Assembly (NCBI RefSeq): GCF_002938435.1
Contig: NZ_POQT01000018.1
Location: 1-64,000, forward strand
DNA length: 64,000 nt
Direction of reading: 5' to 3'
Source: Blastococcus saxobsidens
Lineage (GTDB): Bacteria; Actinomycetota; Actinomycetes; Mycobacteriales; Geodermatophilaceae
Position numbers and translations under genes: made by a program
Part shown: in pieces, positions 24,156 through 36,815 of the stretch
Position numbering within the stretch: position 1 is the stretch's first letter
How the letters are laid out: the number at the start of each line of letters is the position of its first letter
The notes under the pieces: generated by a model
Databases searched by the model: none
Told to the model about the DNA's origin: nothing
What the model saw: the letters and a program-made list of their open reading frames with translations, nothing else

Positions 24156-26699
24156 GTGACCGCCGCCGAGCGCTCCCCGGGGCTGTTCCCCGGGGCCGCG
24201 GACCCGGGTGGCCGAGGGGCCGACCGCACCGAGCAGGTGCGCCGGCTGGTCCCCGAGGCCCTCGGGTCCCGCAACCTGCAGCGGCTCACCGACCTCACCA
24301 CCCGGCTGCTCGACTGCGACATCGCGCAGGTCTCCCTCGTCGGCGAGGTGCAGACGGCGGTGGCCGGCACCGGTCTCCCACCCGGCGGCATCGGCGCCCG
24401 GCTCCCGCTGGCCGACTCCCTGTGCGCCGTCGCCGTGGCCGCCGGCGGTCCGCTCGTGGTGCGCGACGCCGCGCGCGATCCCCGGGTCTCCGAGCGCGCT
24501 CCGGTGCGCTCCGGTGAGATCGGCTCCTACCTCGGCATCCCGCTGGTCACGGGTGAGGGCGAGGCGCTCGGGGCGCTGTGCGTCTACGGGACCGAGGCGC
24601 GCGACTGGACCGAACGCGACATCGCGCTGCTCCGGCAGCTCGCCGACTCCGTGGGCACCGAGCTGCACCTCATGGCGCTCACCGCGGAGTACGAGGCGCA
24701 CCGCCTGCGGTTCGAGCTGGCCATCGACGCGGCCGGCATCGGCAGCTTCGACTGGAACCTGGTCACCGGGCGGCTGCTCTGGGACGACCGGCTGCTCTCC
24801 CTCTTCGGCTACGACCGGGCCGGGTTCGACGAGTCGATCGACGCCTTCGCCGCCCGGGTCCACCCCGACGACCGCGAGCGCACCCTGGAGGCCCTCCAGG
24901 CGGCCATCGACACCGTCGGCTCCTACGACGCGGAGTACCGCGTGGTCCTGCCGTCCGGGGAGACCCGCTGGATCCGGGGCAGCGGCCGCGCGGTGGCCGA
25001 CGACCAGGGGACCGCCGTGCGCCTGCTCGGCGCCGGATACGACACCACGCCGCAGCGGCAGGAGGACGTGCGGATCGCCCGCCTGCTGGAGGCGATGAAG
25101 GCCTCGTTCTTCTCCCTCGACCGGGACTGGCGCTTCACCTACGTCAACGCCGAGGCCGAGCGCGTGCTGGGCGCCCGCCGCGAGGAGCTGCTCGGCGGCG
25201 TCGTCTGGGAGCTCTTCCCGGCTGCCGTGGGCAGCGACTTCGAGCGGCACTACCGGACGGCGGCGGCCACCGGCCGGGAGCAGATGTTCGAGGCCTACTA
25301 CCCGGCGCCGCTGGACGCCTGGTTCGAGGTGCGGGCCTGGCCCACCCCCGACGGCCTCTCCGTCTCCTTCCTCGACGTCACCGAACGGCGGGCGGCGGAG
25401 GACCATGCGCGGCGCAGCGCGGCCCGGCTCGCCCTCGTCGCGCACACCACCACGGCCATGTCCGCCGCGCTCGGCACGCTGGAGGACGAGGAGGCCGCCC
25501 TGCGCCGGGTGGCCGAGCTGCTCGTGCCCGAGCTCGGCGACTGGTCGATCCTCACGCTGGTCGACGAGGACGGCCGGATGCGCGACGTCGCGACCTCGCA
25601 CCGGGACCCGCAGCAGCGCGACCTCGTGGCCCGGTACGCCGCCCTGCGCCTGGCCTCCCTGCAGCCCGGGGCGCCCATCATGCGGGCGCTGGCCTCCGGC
25701 CAGGTCCTCGTCGTCCCCGACGTAGGCGCCGCGGCGGGCTCCACCCTGCCGGCCGGCGAGGTGAGTGACGTCTTCTGGCGCCTGGCGCCGCAGTCGGCGG
25801 TGACCCTGCCGCTGTCCGCTCGGGGCCGGACGCTGGGCGCCGTCAGCATCTACCGGTCCGCCGACCGCCCGGTGCCCGGTGACGAGGACGTCGCGACGGT
25901 CCGGGATGTCGCCGGCCGGATGGCGCTCGCCCTGGACAACGCCCGGCTCTACCGGCAGCAGCGCCGGCTGGCCGAGGGGCTGCAGCGCAGCCTGCTCACC
26001 GCCCCGCCCCAGCCCGACCACAGCGAGATCGTCGTCCGCTACCACCCGGCGATGGCGGTCGCGGAGGTCGGCGGCGACTGGTACGACGCCTGGGTCCAGG
26101 CCTCGGGCGCCACCGTGCTCGTCATCGGCGACGTCGTCGGGCACGACACCGAGGCCGCCGCCGCGATGGGCCAGCTGCGCGGCATGCTGCGCGGGATCGG
26201 CTTCCGGGACGGTCTCGGGCCCGCCACCGTGCTGACCGACCTCGACGGCGCCATGCAGAGCCTCCAGGTCGGCACGCTGGCGACGGCGGCGATCGTGCGC
26301 GTCGAGCAGACCGCCGAGGAGCGGGCCGCCGGGGTGAACCGGCTGCGCTGGTCGAACGCGGGCCATCCGCCGCCGCTGGTCGTGCACCCCGACGGCCGGA
26401 TCGAGGAGCTCGCCGGGCAGCGGGCCGAGCTCATGCTCGGCGTGGACCCGGCGACCCGGCGCACCGAGACCGAGACCACGGTGGCGCGCGGCGCCACCGT
26501 GCTTCTCTACACCGACGGCCTGGTCGAGGGCCGTGACCTCTCCCTCGACGAGGGCACCGCACGCCTCACCGCGGCGCTGGCGGAGCTGGTCGGGCTGCCG
26601 CTGCCGGAGCTGTGCGACGCCCTGCTGCTGCGGTTACGCCCCGAGGGCCTGCAGGACGACGTCGCCATCGTCGCGCTGCGCCTGCACCCGCAGGACTGA
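24156..26699 (+). CDS. GAF-PAS-PAS-GAF-PP2C (SpoIIE/RsbU-type) phosphatase
   Basis: 847 residues; GTG 24156 is placed by ribosome site GGGAAGGA. Domains: GAF 1 (about 25-175; APVRSGEIGSYLGIPLV), PAS with PAC (about 185-310; GSFDWNLVTGRLLWDD), PAS 2 (about 315-430; SFFSLDRDWRFTYVNAEAE), GAF 2 (about 440-605) and a PP2C/SpoIIE domain (about 625-845) with GGDWYDAW, VIGDVVGHD, WSNAGHPPP and LLYTDGLVEGRD. Such enzymes dephosphorylate anti-sigma antagonists and so release a stress sigma factor. The HATPase gene directly downstream, convergent, is a plausible partner. It is cytosolic, with no membrane helices. Confidence 0.92.
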   Translation: MTAAERSPGLFPGAADPGGRGADRTEQVRRLVPEALGSRNLQRLTDLTTRLLDCDIAQVSLVGEVQTAVAGTGLPPGGIGARLPLADSLCAVAVAAGGPLVVRDAARDPRVSERAPVRSGEIGSYLGIPLVTGEGEALGALCVYGTEARDWTERDIALLRQLADSVGTELHLMALTAEYEAHRLRFELAIDAAGIGSFDWNLVTGRLLWDDRLLSLFGYDRAGFDESIDAFAARVHPDDRERTLEALQAAIDTVGSYDAEYRVVLPSGETRWIRGSGRAVADDQGTAVRLLGAGYDTTPQRQEDVRIARLLEAMKASFFSLDRDWRFTYVNAEAERVLGARREELLGGVVWELFPAAVGSDFERHYRTAAATGREQMFEAYYPAPLDAWFEVRAWPTPDGLSVSFLDVTERRAAEDHARRSAARLALVAHTTTAMSAALGTLEDEEAALRRVAELLVPELGDWSILTLVDEDGRMRDVATSHRDPQQRDLVARYAALRLASLQPGAPIMRALASGQVLVVPDVGAAAGSTLPAGEVSDVFWRLAPQSAVTLPLSARGRTLGAVSIYRSADRPVPGDEDVATVRDVAGRMALALDNARLYRQQRRLAEGLQRSLLTAPPQPDHSEIVVRYHPAMAVAEVGGDWYDAWVQASGATVLVIGDVVGHDTEAAAAMGQLRGMLRGIGFRDGLGPATVLTDLDGAMQSLQVGTLATAAIVRVEQTAEERAAGVNRLRWSNAGHPPPLVVHPDGRIEELAGQRAELMLGVDPATRRTETETTVARGATVLLYTDGLVEGRDLSLDEGTARLTAALAELVGLPLPELCDALLLRLRPEGLQDDVAIVALRLHPQD

Positions 26700-26713
26700 G
26701 GCGCGCACGCCGC

Positions 26714-27205
26714 TCAGCGGGGCAGCAGTGCCCAGACGTGCTTGTGCCCGTCCCAGGAGTACCAGCCGTGCTCGTCGGCCAGCTCCGCGATCAGGTAGAG
26801 CCCGAGGCCGCCGAAGCTGGGGTCGCGGCCGACCGCCGGCGTCGGCGGTGTCTGTGCCGCCTGGTCGGAGACCTCGATCAGGTAGGCGGTGGCGGTGCTG
26901 CCGATCGCGGCGCGGACCGCTCCGCCGCCGTGCCGCAGCGCATTGGAGGCCATCTCGTCGAGGGCGAGGACGAGGCGGTCGATGAGGTCGGGCGTCGCCG
27001 ATCCGCGGGCATCCGCGGTCAGCTCGCGGCGCACGTCGGCCCGGACGTCGGGCAGCTCGGCGACGACCGTCAGCTCCCAGGCGAGCAGCGGCTCGACCGG
27101 AGGCGGGTACGCCGACCGCCAGGTGGTCCCGGCCGCCTGCCCTGTCACGCGCGCGTTCTCCTCGGTTCCCCGGCCCGCAGGATCCTGTGCAGGCTGAACA
27201 GTCAC
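26714..27205 (-). CDS. HATPase_c anti-sigma-factor-like ATP-binding protein
   Basis: 163 residues with the GHKL motifs LALDEMASNALRHGGG and DPSFGGLGLYLIAELADEHG and the same C-terminal HKHVWALLPR as the protein at 19242-19742. About 35 N-terminal residues are polar and may not be translated; a later GTG (VTGQAAG) is possible. It is convergent with the PP2C phosphatase gene, 14 bp apart. A phosphatase and a RsbW-like kinase side by side suggest one partner-switching module; no antagonist (STAS protein) or sigma gene is nearby. Confidence 0.82.
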   Translation of the reverse strand: MTVQPAQDPAGRGTEENARVTGQAAGTTWRSAYPPPVEPLLAWELTVVAELPDVRADVRRELTADARGSATPDLIDRLVLALDEMASNALRHGGGAVRAAIGSTATAYLIEVSDQAAQTPPTPAVGRDPSFGGLGLYLIAELADEHGWYSWDGHKHVWALLPR

Positions 27206-27265
27206 GTATGGGTCGCCGGGCGGCTCCCCAAACCTGATGTAGCCCAGATCACTCCGGCCGTCCGA

Positions 27266-31387
<4,122 letters not shown>

Positions 31388-31391
31388 GGTC

Positions 31392-31475
31392 AGCTCCCTA
31401 CGCCGGCATTACCCGGACAGGTTCCAGCGGTCGGCGGCGCAGTCAGCCGCCCTCTCAGCCCGGTCGACCCGAGCT
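31392..31475 (-). promoter_or_regulatory. TPP riboswitch upstream of cytX-thiOSG
   Basis: Read on the minus strand, the conserved blocks are GGGCTGAGAGGG, then GGAACCTGTCCGGGTAATGC and GCGTAGGGAG. P1 is closed by AGCTC and GAGCT. The 3' P1 strand GGGAG also serves as the ribosome site, 7 nt before the cytX ATG, so TPP binding would hide it (translational control). TACAGT (31495-31500) is a fitting -10 box. Confidence 0.95.
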
Positions 31476-31510
31476 CCCGCACACGTGCGTCGGAACTGTA
31501 GCCCCGCCCG

Positions 31511-31516
31511 TACTGT
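31511..31516 (+). promoter_or_regulatory. -10 box TACTGT of the first TenA-family gene (leaderless)
   Basis: TACTGT, 6 nt, GTG 31523. It lies back to back with the -10 box of the divergent riboswitch transcript (31495-31500), so the two promoters overlap. This gene escapes the riboswitch. Confidence 0.5.
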
Positions 31517-31522
31517 CGCGCC

Positions 31523-32131
31523 GTGCCGACGTCCGATCTGCTCCGTGACCACGCTGCGGCCTGGGAACGGGCCACCCGCCATCCCTTCCTGCTCGCCGTC
31601 CGTGACGGCAGCATCCCTCCCGGGGCCTTCGACACCTGGCTCGTGCAGGACGCCCGCTACGTCGGTGACCTGCTGCGGTTCCAGGCCCGCCTGCTGGCCC
31701 GCGCGCCGCGTCCGGCGCAGGCCGTGCTCGCGGCGGGGGCGGTCGCACTCGTGGCGGAGCTGGCCTGGTTCGAGGAGCTCGCCGGGCGCCGCGGTCTCGA
31801 CCTCGACGTCCCCCGCCTCCCGGCCACCGCCGCCTACGCGGGGCTGCTCGACCGCCTGGACGGCGTCGACGTCCCCGCGGCCCTGACCGCCCTCTGGGCG
31901 ATCGAGCGCGTCTACCTGGACGCCTGGAGCGCGGCGGCTCCCGGCGCGCCGGAGTACGCCGGGTACGTGGCGCACTGGACCACGCCGGAGTTCGCCGGCT
32001 ACGTCGACGGGCTGGCGGCCGCGGCCGACGCCCTCGGCGGCCGGCACGACGACGTGGTGCTCGAGGTGCTCGACGCCGAGGTCGCGTTCTGGGACATGGC
32101 GATGGGCGACGGGTCCCGGGGCGCCGCATGA
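31523..32131 (+). CDS. TenA-family protein (cysteine-less type)
   Basis: 202 residues, all-helical haem-oxygenase-like fold: [39 protein letters not shown] and a final [13 protein letters not shown]. The active-site cysteine of thiaminase II is absent; the equivalent stretch reads [17 protein letters not shown]. TenA proteins without that Cys (TenA_E-like) occur in thiamine salvage, where some hydrolyse formylaminopyrimidine breakdown products. It overlaps the next TenA gene by 4 bp. It probably cooperates with its Cys-containing neighbour. Confidence 0.82.
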   Translation: MPTSDLLRDHAAAWERATRHPFLLAVRDGSIPPGAFDTWLVQDARYVGDLLRFQARLLARAPRPAQAVLAAGAVALVAELAWFEELAGRRGLDLDVPRLPATAAYAGLLDRLDGVDVPAALTALWAIERVYLDAWSAAAPGAPEYAGYVAHWTTPEFAGYVDGLAAAADALGGRHDDVVLEVLDAEVAFWDMAMGDGSRGAA

Positions 32132-32769
32132 GCCTGGCCCGCCGCCTCTGGGCGGACTCCACCGACCTCGCCGGGGCCACGCTGGCCCACCCGTTCGTGC
32201 GGGGGCTGGCCGACGGGTCGCTGCCGCGGGAGCGCTTCGCCGGCTACGTGGCCCAGGACGCCTTCTTCCTGCAGGCGTTCGCCCGCGGGTACGCGATGGC
32301 CGTCGTCCGCAGCCCCGACCGGGCCGGCCTGGAGGCGTTCGCCGACCTGCTGGCCGGGGTCCGCGAGGAGCTGCGGCTGCACGACGGGTACGCCGCGCGG
32401 GAGGACATCGCCCTGACCGGCGTCGAGCCGATGCCGGCGACCTCGGCCTACACCGACTTCCTGCTGGCCACCGCCGCCACCGGCGGCCTGGGGGAGACCT
32501 GCGCGGCGATGACGCCGTGCATGCGGCTCTACGCCTTCCTCGGGCAGTCGCTGGCCGGTGGGTCCGCGGCGGCCTCCGACGGGCCCTTCGCCGAGTGGGT
32601 CACCACCTACGCCGATCCCGGCTTCGAGCAGCTGGCGGCGACGCTGGAGGAGCTGCTGGACCGGTACGCGGCCGACACCCCCGCCGTCGCTGCGGCCTAC
32701 CGGCGGGCGATGGAGCTGGAGCTGGGCTTCTTCGAATCGGCGTGGTCCGGAGGGGAACGGCGCGGCTGA
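32128..32769 (+). CDS. tenA: TenA-family aminopyrimidine aminohydrolase (thiaminase II)
   Basis: 213 residues. The fold is marked by [33 protein letters not shown] and [11 protein letters not shown]; the catalytic Cys is present in [14 protein letters not shown]. The enzyme cleaves 5-aminomethyl-HMP, a thiamine degradation product, to HMP, which ThiD then phosphorylates. ATG overlaps the stop of the preceding TenA gene. The stop lies only 9 bp before the -10 box of the thiM riboswitch transcript. Confidence 0.88.
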   Translation: MSLARRLWADSTDLAGATLAHPFVRGLADGSLPRERFAGYVAQDAFFLQAFARGYAMAVVRSPDRAGLEAFADLLAGVREELRLHDGYAAREDIALTGVEPMPATSAYTDFLLATAATGGLGETCAAMTPCMRLYAFLGQSLAGGSAAASDGPFAEWVTTYADPGFEQLAATLEELLDRYAADTPAVAAAYRRAMELELGFFESAWSGGERRG

Positions 32770-32777
32770 GCGCTTGC

Positions 32778-32783
32778 TACCTT
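32778..32783 (+). promoter_or_regulatory. -10 box TACCTT for the thiM-thiE-thiD transcript
   Basis: TACCTT lies 7 nt before the riboswitch P1 (32791) and just after the tenA stop, placing transcription start at the first bases of the aptamer. Confidence 0.45.
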
Positions 32784-32790
32784 CGGCCTC

Positions 32791-32865
32791 GACACGGGGT
32801 GCCCGCGCACCGGGCTGAGATGACACCCGTCGAACCTGCCCAGGTCATGCTGGCGAAGGGATGTC
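32791..32865 (+). promoter_or_regulatory. TPP riboswitch upstream of thiM
   Basis: Aptamer blocks: GGGGTGC, CGGGCTGAGATGACACCCG, CGAACCTG and CAGGTCATGCTGGCGAAGGG. P1 pairs GACA with TGTC. The ribosome site GAAGGGA (32855-32861) lies in the conserved 3' junction strand, 6 nt before the thiM GTG, so ligand binding should block translation. It is the second aptamer in 1.5 kb. Confidence 0.95.
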
Positions 32866-32867
32866 AC

Positions 32868-33665
32868 GTGGACGTCGACGCGCTCGCGGCCGCTCGCGCG
32901 GCGCTCCGCACGAGCAGCCCGCTCGTGCACTGCCTGACCAACACGGTGGTGCAGACGCTCACCGCCAACGTGCTGCTCGCCGTGGGCGCCGCGCCGGCGA
33001 TGGTCGAGGCGCCCGAGGAGGCCGGCGACTTCGCCGCGATCGCCTCGGCGCTGCTGGTGAACGTCGGCACGGTGCACGGGCGCTCCGCCGAGGCCATGCG
33101 CGTCGCCGTCCGCTCCGCCGCGGCGGCCAAGACACCGTGGGTGCTCGACCCGGTGGCCGTGGGCGGCCTGCGGTTCCGCACCGACCTGGCGGTCGACCTG
33201 GCGGGCGGTGGGCCGGCCGTGGTGCGAGGCAACGCCTCGGAGGTCATGGCCCTGGCCGGCGCCGGTGCGGGCGGGCGCGGGGTGGACTCCACTGCGACCG
33301 CGGACGATGCGCTGGACGCCGCCGCCGCACTGGCCGCGCGCACCGGCGGGGTCGTCGCGGTCAGCGGCCCGGTCGACGTCGTCACCGACGGCTCGCGGGT
33401 CGTGCGGGTCGGTGGCGGGCACCCGCTGCTGACCCGGACGACGGGGGCCGGCTGCGCGCTGGGCGCGCTCACCGCGGCGTACGTCGCCGTGGCCGGGGAC
33501 CGCCTGACCGGTGCGGTGGCGGCGCACGCGCACGTGGCGCTGGCCGCCGAGGCCGCCGCCGCGGTGTGCTCGGGACCGGGCACCTTCGCGGCGGCCTGGG
33601 TGGACGCGCTCGACGCGGTGACCGCCGACGACCTGCTGCGCGCCGACCTCCGGGACGAGTCGTGA
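32868..33665 (+). CDS. thiM: Hydroxyethylthiazole kinase
   Basis: 265 residues, ribokinase-like. Seen: [24 protein letters not shown], a ThiM hallmark, [36 protein letters not shown] and the anion hole/catalytic loop [16 protein letters not shown]. It phosphorylates the thiazole moiety salvaged from outside or from thiamine breakdown. The GTG start is set by the riboswitch-embedded ribosome site. It is first gene of thiM-thiE-thiD, each joined by 4-bp overlaps. Confidence 0.95.
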   Translation: MDVDALAAARAALRTSSPLVHCLTNTVVQTLTANVLLAVGAAPAMVEAPEEAGDFAAIASALLVNVGTVHGRSAEAMRVAVRSAAAAKTPWVLDPVAVGGLRFRTDLAVDLAGGGPAVVRGNASEVMALAGAGAGGRGVDSTATADDALDAAAALAARTGGVVAVSGPVDVVTDGSRVVRVGGGHPLLTRTTGAGCALGALTAAYVAVAGDRLTGAVAAHAHVALAAEAAAAVCSGPGTFAAAWVDALDAVTADDLLRADLRDES

Positions 33666-34318
33666 GGCCGGGCCTCGACCCGACCCTCTACCTGGTCACC
33701 GACACCGCACTCTCCCGTCCGCGCACCGTCGCCGACGTCGTGCGGGCCGCGGTCGCCGGGGGCGTGACGACGGTGCAGGTGCGCGACAAGGACGCCTCGC
33801 GGCGCGAGCTCTACGAGCTCACCCTCGCCGTCCGCGACGCGTTGGCCGGCGCTCCCGGCGTCGCGCTGTTCGTCAACGACGCGGTGGACGTCGCCCTGCT
33901 GGCCGGTGCCGACGGCGTGCACATCGGCCAGGACGACCTGCCGCCGGCCGAGGTCCGTGCGCTGCTGGGCCCGGACCGGCTGCTGGGGCTGTCCGCGGGC
34001 ACGACGGCGGAGATGGCGGCCACGCTGGCGCTGCCACCGGGCACGGTCGACGTCGTCGGCATCGGTCCGGTCTGGGCCACGCCCACCAAGCCGGACGCCG
34101 GCACCGGCCTGGGCCCCGGGGGCGTCGCGGCGCTGGCGGCGAGGGCCCGCGCCGCGGGGCTGCGGACGGTGGCGATCGGCGGCATCGACGCCGCGCGGGC
34201 GACCTCGGTGACCGGCGTGGACGGCGTCTGCGTGGTCTCGGCGATCTGCGCGGCGCCCGATCCGGAGGCCGCGGCGCGTGCGCTGCGGTCGGCGGTCGGG
34301 ACGGCGGTGGCGCGATGA
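33662..34318 (+). CDS. thiE: Thiamine phosphate synthase
   Basis: 218 residues. The complete ThiE signature is present: [63 protein letters not shown] and [10 protein letters not shown]. It joins HMP-PP and thiazole phosphate to thiamine phosphate. This is the genuine ThiE of the window, in contrast with the degenerate paralogue at 27266. GTG is inside the thiM stop. Confidence 0.95.
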   Translation: MRPGLDPTLYLVTDTALSRPRTVADVVRAAVAGGVTTVQVRDKDASRRELYELTLAVRDALAGAPGVALFVNDAVDVALLAGADGVHIGQDDLPPAEVRALLGPDRLLGLSAGTTAEMAATLALPPGTVDVVGIGPVWATPTKPDAGTGLGPGGVAALAARARAAGLRTVAIGGIDAARATSVTGVDGVCVVSAICAAPDPEAAARALRSAVGTAVAR

Positions 34319-35139
34319 CCGGGGCGACGCCGACCGCCGTCGCGCTGACCGTCGCCGGCAGCGACCCCAGCGGTGGCGCCGGTATCCAGGCCGACCTGAA
34401 GACCTTCAGCGCTCTCGGCGTCTACGGCACCGCGGTGCTCACCGCGCTGACCGCGCAGAACACCCGCGGCGTCACCGGGGTGCACGCCGTTCCCGCGGCC
34501 TTCGTCGGCGACCAGCTGCGCACGCTGCTCGACGACGTGCCCGTGGGAGCCACCAAGCTCGGCATGCTGGGCACGGCCGACGTCGTCCGGGAGGTGGCGG
34601 CGGTGCTCGCCGAGCGCCGCCCCGGCCCGGTGGTCTGCGACCCGGTGATGGTGGCTACCAGCGGCGACCGGCTGGTCGGGCAGGACGCCGTGGACGCCAT
34701 CCGCACCGACCTGCTGCCGCTGGCCGCGCTGGTCACGCCCAACGTGCCGGAGGCGGCGGCGCTGCTCGACGGGCCGCCGGCGGGGACGGTGGACGCGATG
34801 GTCGAGCAGGCCCGGGCGCTGCTGGGCCTCGGCCCGGACGCGGTCCTGCTCAAGGGCGGGCACCTGGACGGGGAGGAGAGCGTCGACGTCCTGGTCGACG
34901 CCGGCGGGGTCCTGGTGACCCGGCGTCCGCGGGTGGCGACGTCGGCCACGCACGGCACCGGCTGCACCCTCTCCTCGGCGATCGCCGCCCTGGTCGCGCG
35001 CGGGGTGGGCGGGCCCGGTGCGTGGGAGTCGGTGGTCGAGCAGGCCCGCGACTACCTGCACGCGGCGCTCGGGGCGGGGGAGTCCCTCGGCATCGGGTCC
35101 GGCCACGGCCCGGTGCACCACTTCGTCCACCGGTGGTGA
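34315..35139 (+). CDS. thiD: HMP/HMP-phosphate kinase
   Basis: 274 residues, ribokinase family: [67 protein letters not shown] and the catalytic [14 protein letters not shown]. It makes HMP-PP, the ThiE substrate, from HMP (including HMP released by TenA). ATG overlaps the thiE stop, ending the three-gene operon. thiC is not in the window, so de novo pyrimidine synthesis must be encoded elsewhere or HMP is salvaged. Confidence 0.95.
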   Translation: MTGATPTAVALTVAGSDPSGGAGIQADLKTFSALGVYGTAVLTALTAQNTRGVTGVHAVPAAFVGDQLRTLLDDVPVGATKLGMLGTADVVREVAAVLAERRPGPVVCDPVMVATSGDRLVGQDAVDAIRTDLLPLAALVTPNVPEAAALLDGPPAGTVDAMVEQARALLGLGPDAVLLKGGHLDGEESVDVLVDAGGVLVTRRPRVATSATHGTGCTLSSAIAALVARGVGGPGAWESVVEQARDYLHAALGAGESLGIGSGHGPVHHFVHRW

Positions 35140-35176
35140 GAGGAACCGCTGCCCTTCACCACCGCCCCACCCCGCT

Positions 35177-35217
35177 TTTCCGCGGAAACCCACCCCTGCG
35201 TTTCCGCGGAGACGCAG
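35177..35217. terminator. Palindromic terminator region between thiD and mntH
   Basis: Two palindromes lie between convergent genes: TTTCCGCGGAAA (35177-35188, perfect) and CTGCGTTTCCGCGGAGACGC with its last two bases AG (35196-35217, 20 of 22 positions symmetric). They share the core TTTCCGCGGA. The position between two stops suggests bidirectional termination. Confidence 0.6.
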
Positions 35218-35219
35218 CG

Positions 35220-36515
35220 TCAGCCGAGCACGAGGCCCAGGAGCAGGTGGGCGTTGAGCCCGATGATCAGCGCCGCGACCACGCAGCCGGCGAGCGTGGT
35301 GACCCGCCGGTTCACCCAGCCGCCCATCAGGTCCCGGCGGCTGGTCAGCCACAGCAGCGGCACCAGCGCGAACGGGATGCCGAAGCTCAGCACCACCTGC
35401 GACCACACCAGCGCGGTCGTCGGGTCGCCGCCGAGCACCAGCACGGCCAGCGCCGGCGCGAGGGTGATCAGCCGGCGGGTGAGCACCGGGATGTGCCGGC
35501 GCAGGAACCCGGCCATGACCACCTGCCCGGCATGCGTGCCCACCGACGACGACGCGAAGCCGGAGGCCAGCAGCGCAACGGCGAAGGCCAGCGCCGCACC
35601 GGTGCCCAGCTGGTCGCCGAGCCCGGCGTGCACGCCCTCGAGGGTGTCGGCGCCGCTGCCGCTGGTGAACAGTTGGGCGGCGATGATCAGCATCGCCGCG
35701 TTCACCAGGCCGGCCAGCCCCATGGCCAGCAGCACGTCGAGGCGCTGGGCGCGCAGCAGCCGCCGTCGCCCCTGGTGGGTGCGCCCGGCGGTGACGGCGT
35801 CGCCGTAGCGGCCGGGGGTGAGCGCGGAGTGCACGTAGATGACGTGCGGCATGACGGTGGCGCCGAGGATGCCGGTGGCCAGCACGATGCTGTCCGCGCC
35901 GTCGAACGACGGCACCATCCCGTTCGCCACGCCGCCGACGTCCACCCCGGCGCCGACGAGCGTGTAGCCGAAGCCGAGGCCCACCACGAGCAGCAGCCCG
36001 GTGATCACCCGCTCGAACGGCCGGTGCCCCCGGGACTGCGCGGCCAGCAGGACGAACGCGACGACCGCGGTGATCAGCCCGCCGATCGGCAGCGGCACCC
36101 CGAACAGCAGGTTGAGCGCCACCGCGCCGCCGACGATCTCGGCGAGGTCGGTGGCGATGGCGACCGCCTCGGCCTGCAGCCACAGCCCCCAGGTGACCGG
36201 CCGGGGAAAGCGCTCGCGGCACAGCGTGGCCAGGTCGCGACCGGTGGCCAGCCCGAGCTTGGCCGTGAGCGACTGGATCAGCATCGCCATGAGGTTCGCC
36301 GCGACGATGACCCACAGCAGGGTGTAGCCGAAGGCGGCGCCGCCGGAGAAGTTCGTCGCGAAGTTGCCGGGGTCGACGTAGGCGACGGCGGCCACGAACG
36401 CCGGGCCGAGCATCGACCACAGGCGCCGGCGGCCGGGTGCGGGCGCGTTCGCGGGCGTCCGGGCGGCCCCCAACGTGGTCGGCAGGACGGCTGCCTCGGT
36501 CTTGGACAGGTACAC
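35220..36515 (-). CDS. mntH: NRAMP-family divalent metal (Mn/Fe) transporter
   Basis: 431 residues, 11 or so helices. The metal-binding motifs are AAVAYVDPGNFATN in helix 1 and ATVMPHVIYVHS in helix 6; MQ/ETDLAEI-like IATDLAEIVGG and SGFASSSVGTHAGQVVMAGF are also typical. NRAMP proteins import Mn(II) or Fe(II) by proton symport. No MntR/DtxR gene or obvious operator is nearby. It is convergent with thiD and divergent from the broken SDR gene, with one copy of the long palindrome between them. Confidence 0.93.
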   Translation of the reverse strand: MYLSKTEAAVLPTTLGAARTPANAPAPGRRRLWSMLGPAFVAAVAYVDPGNFATNFSGGAAFGYTLLWVIVAANLMAMLIQSLTAKLGLATGRDLATLCRERFPRPVTWGLWLQAEAVAIATDLAEIVGGAVALNLLFGVPLPIGGLITAVVAFVLLAAQSRGHRPFERVITGLLLVVGLGFGYTLVGAGVDVGGVANGMVPSFDGADSIVLATGILGATVMPHVIYVHSALTPGRYGDAVTAGRTHQGRRRLLRAQRLDVLLAMGLAGLVNAAMLIIAAQLFTSGSGADTLEGVHAGLGDQLGTGAALAFAVALLASGFASSSVGTHAGQVVMAGFLRRHIPVLTRRLITLAPALAVLVLGGDPTTALVWSQVVLSFGIPFALVPLLWLTSRRDLMGGWVNRRVTTLAGCVVAALIIGLNAHLLLGLVLG

Positions 36516-36634
36516 GGCGGCCTCGCAGGGCGGTTCAGGACTGGGTGGTCGCTCCTGTCCTGCCCTCCGGGGGTGTCACGCGGGGGCCGACCCGTGGCCC
36601 CGGCGGGCCAAGGTCAGCCTCGCCTTCCCCCCTG

Positions 36635-36693
36635 GGCATGGGAAGCGATACATGCGTTCTGACCGCGGAAACGGGTGTATCGCTTCCCATGCC
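36635..36693. repeat. Long intergenic palindrome, copy A
   Basis: GGCATGGGAAGCGATACA at the left and its exact complement at the right (18-bp stem), with a 23-bp middle. It sits between divergent mntH and the SDR gene, so it cannot be a terminator for either. Copies B and C are at 40888 and 56061. Confidence 0.88.
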
Positions 36694-36815
36694 TGGCAGT
36701 CGCTCGGGGGAACGGCTACCGCGCGACCTCGACGGCAGACGTGCGACCGGGCACGCGTGGCCGGCCGCGAGCGTGGGCAGGAGGGTCTGTCCCGCCGTCC
36801 CCAGCTGGAGGTCCC

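Noticed and set aside
22276-24391. Long minus-strand open frames over 600 codons
   Set aside because: Arg/Pro/Gly-rich translations without domains, typical of antisense frames in GC-rich DNA.
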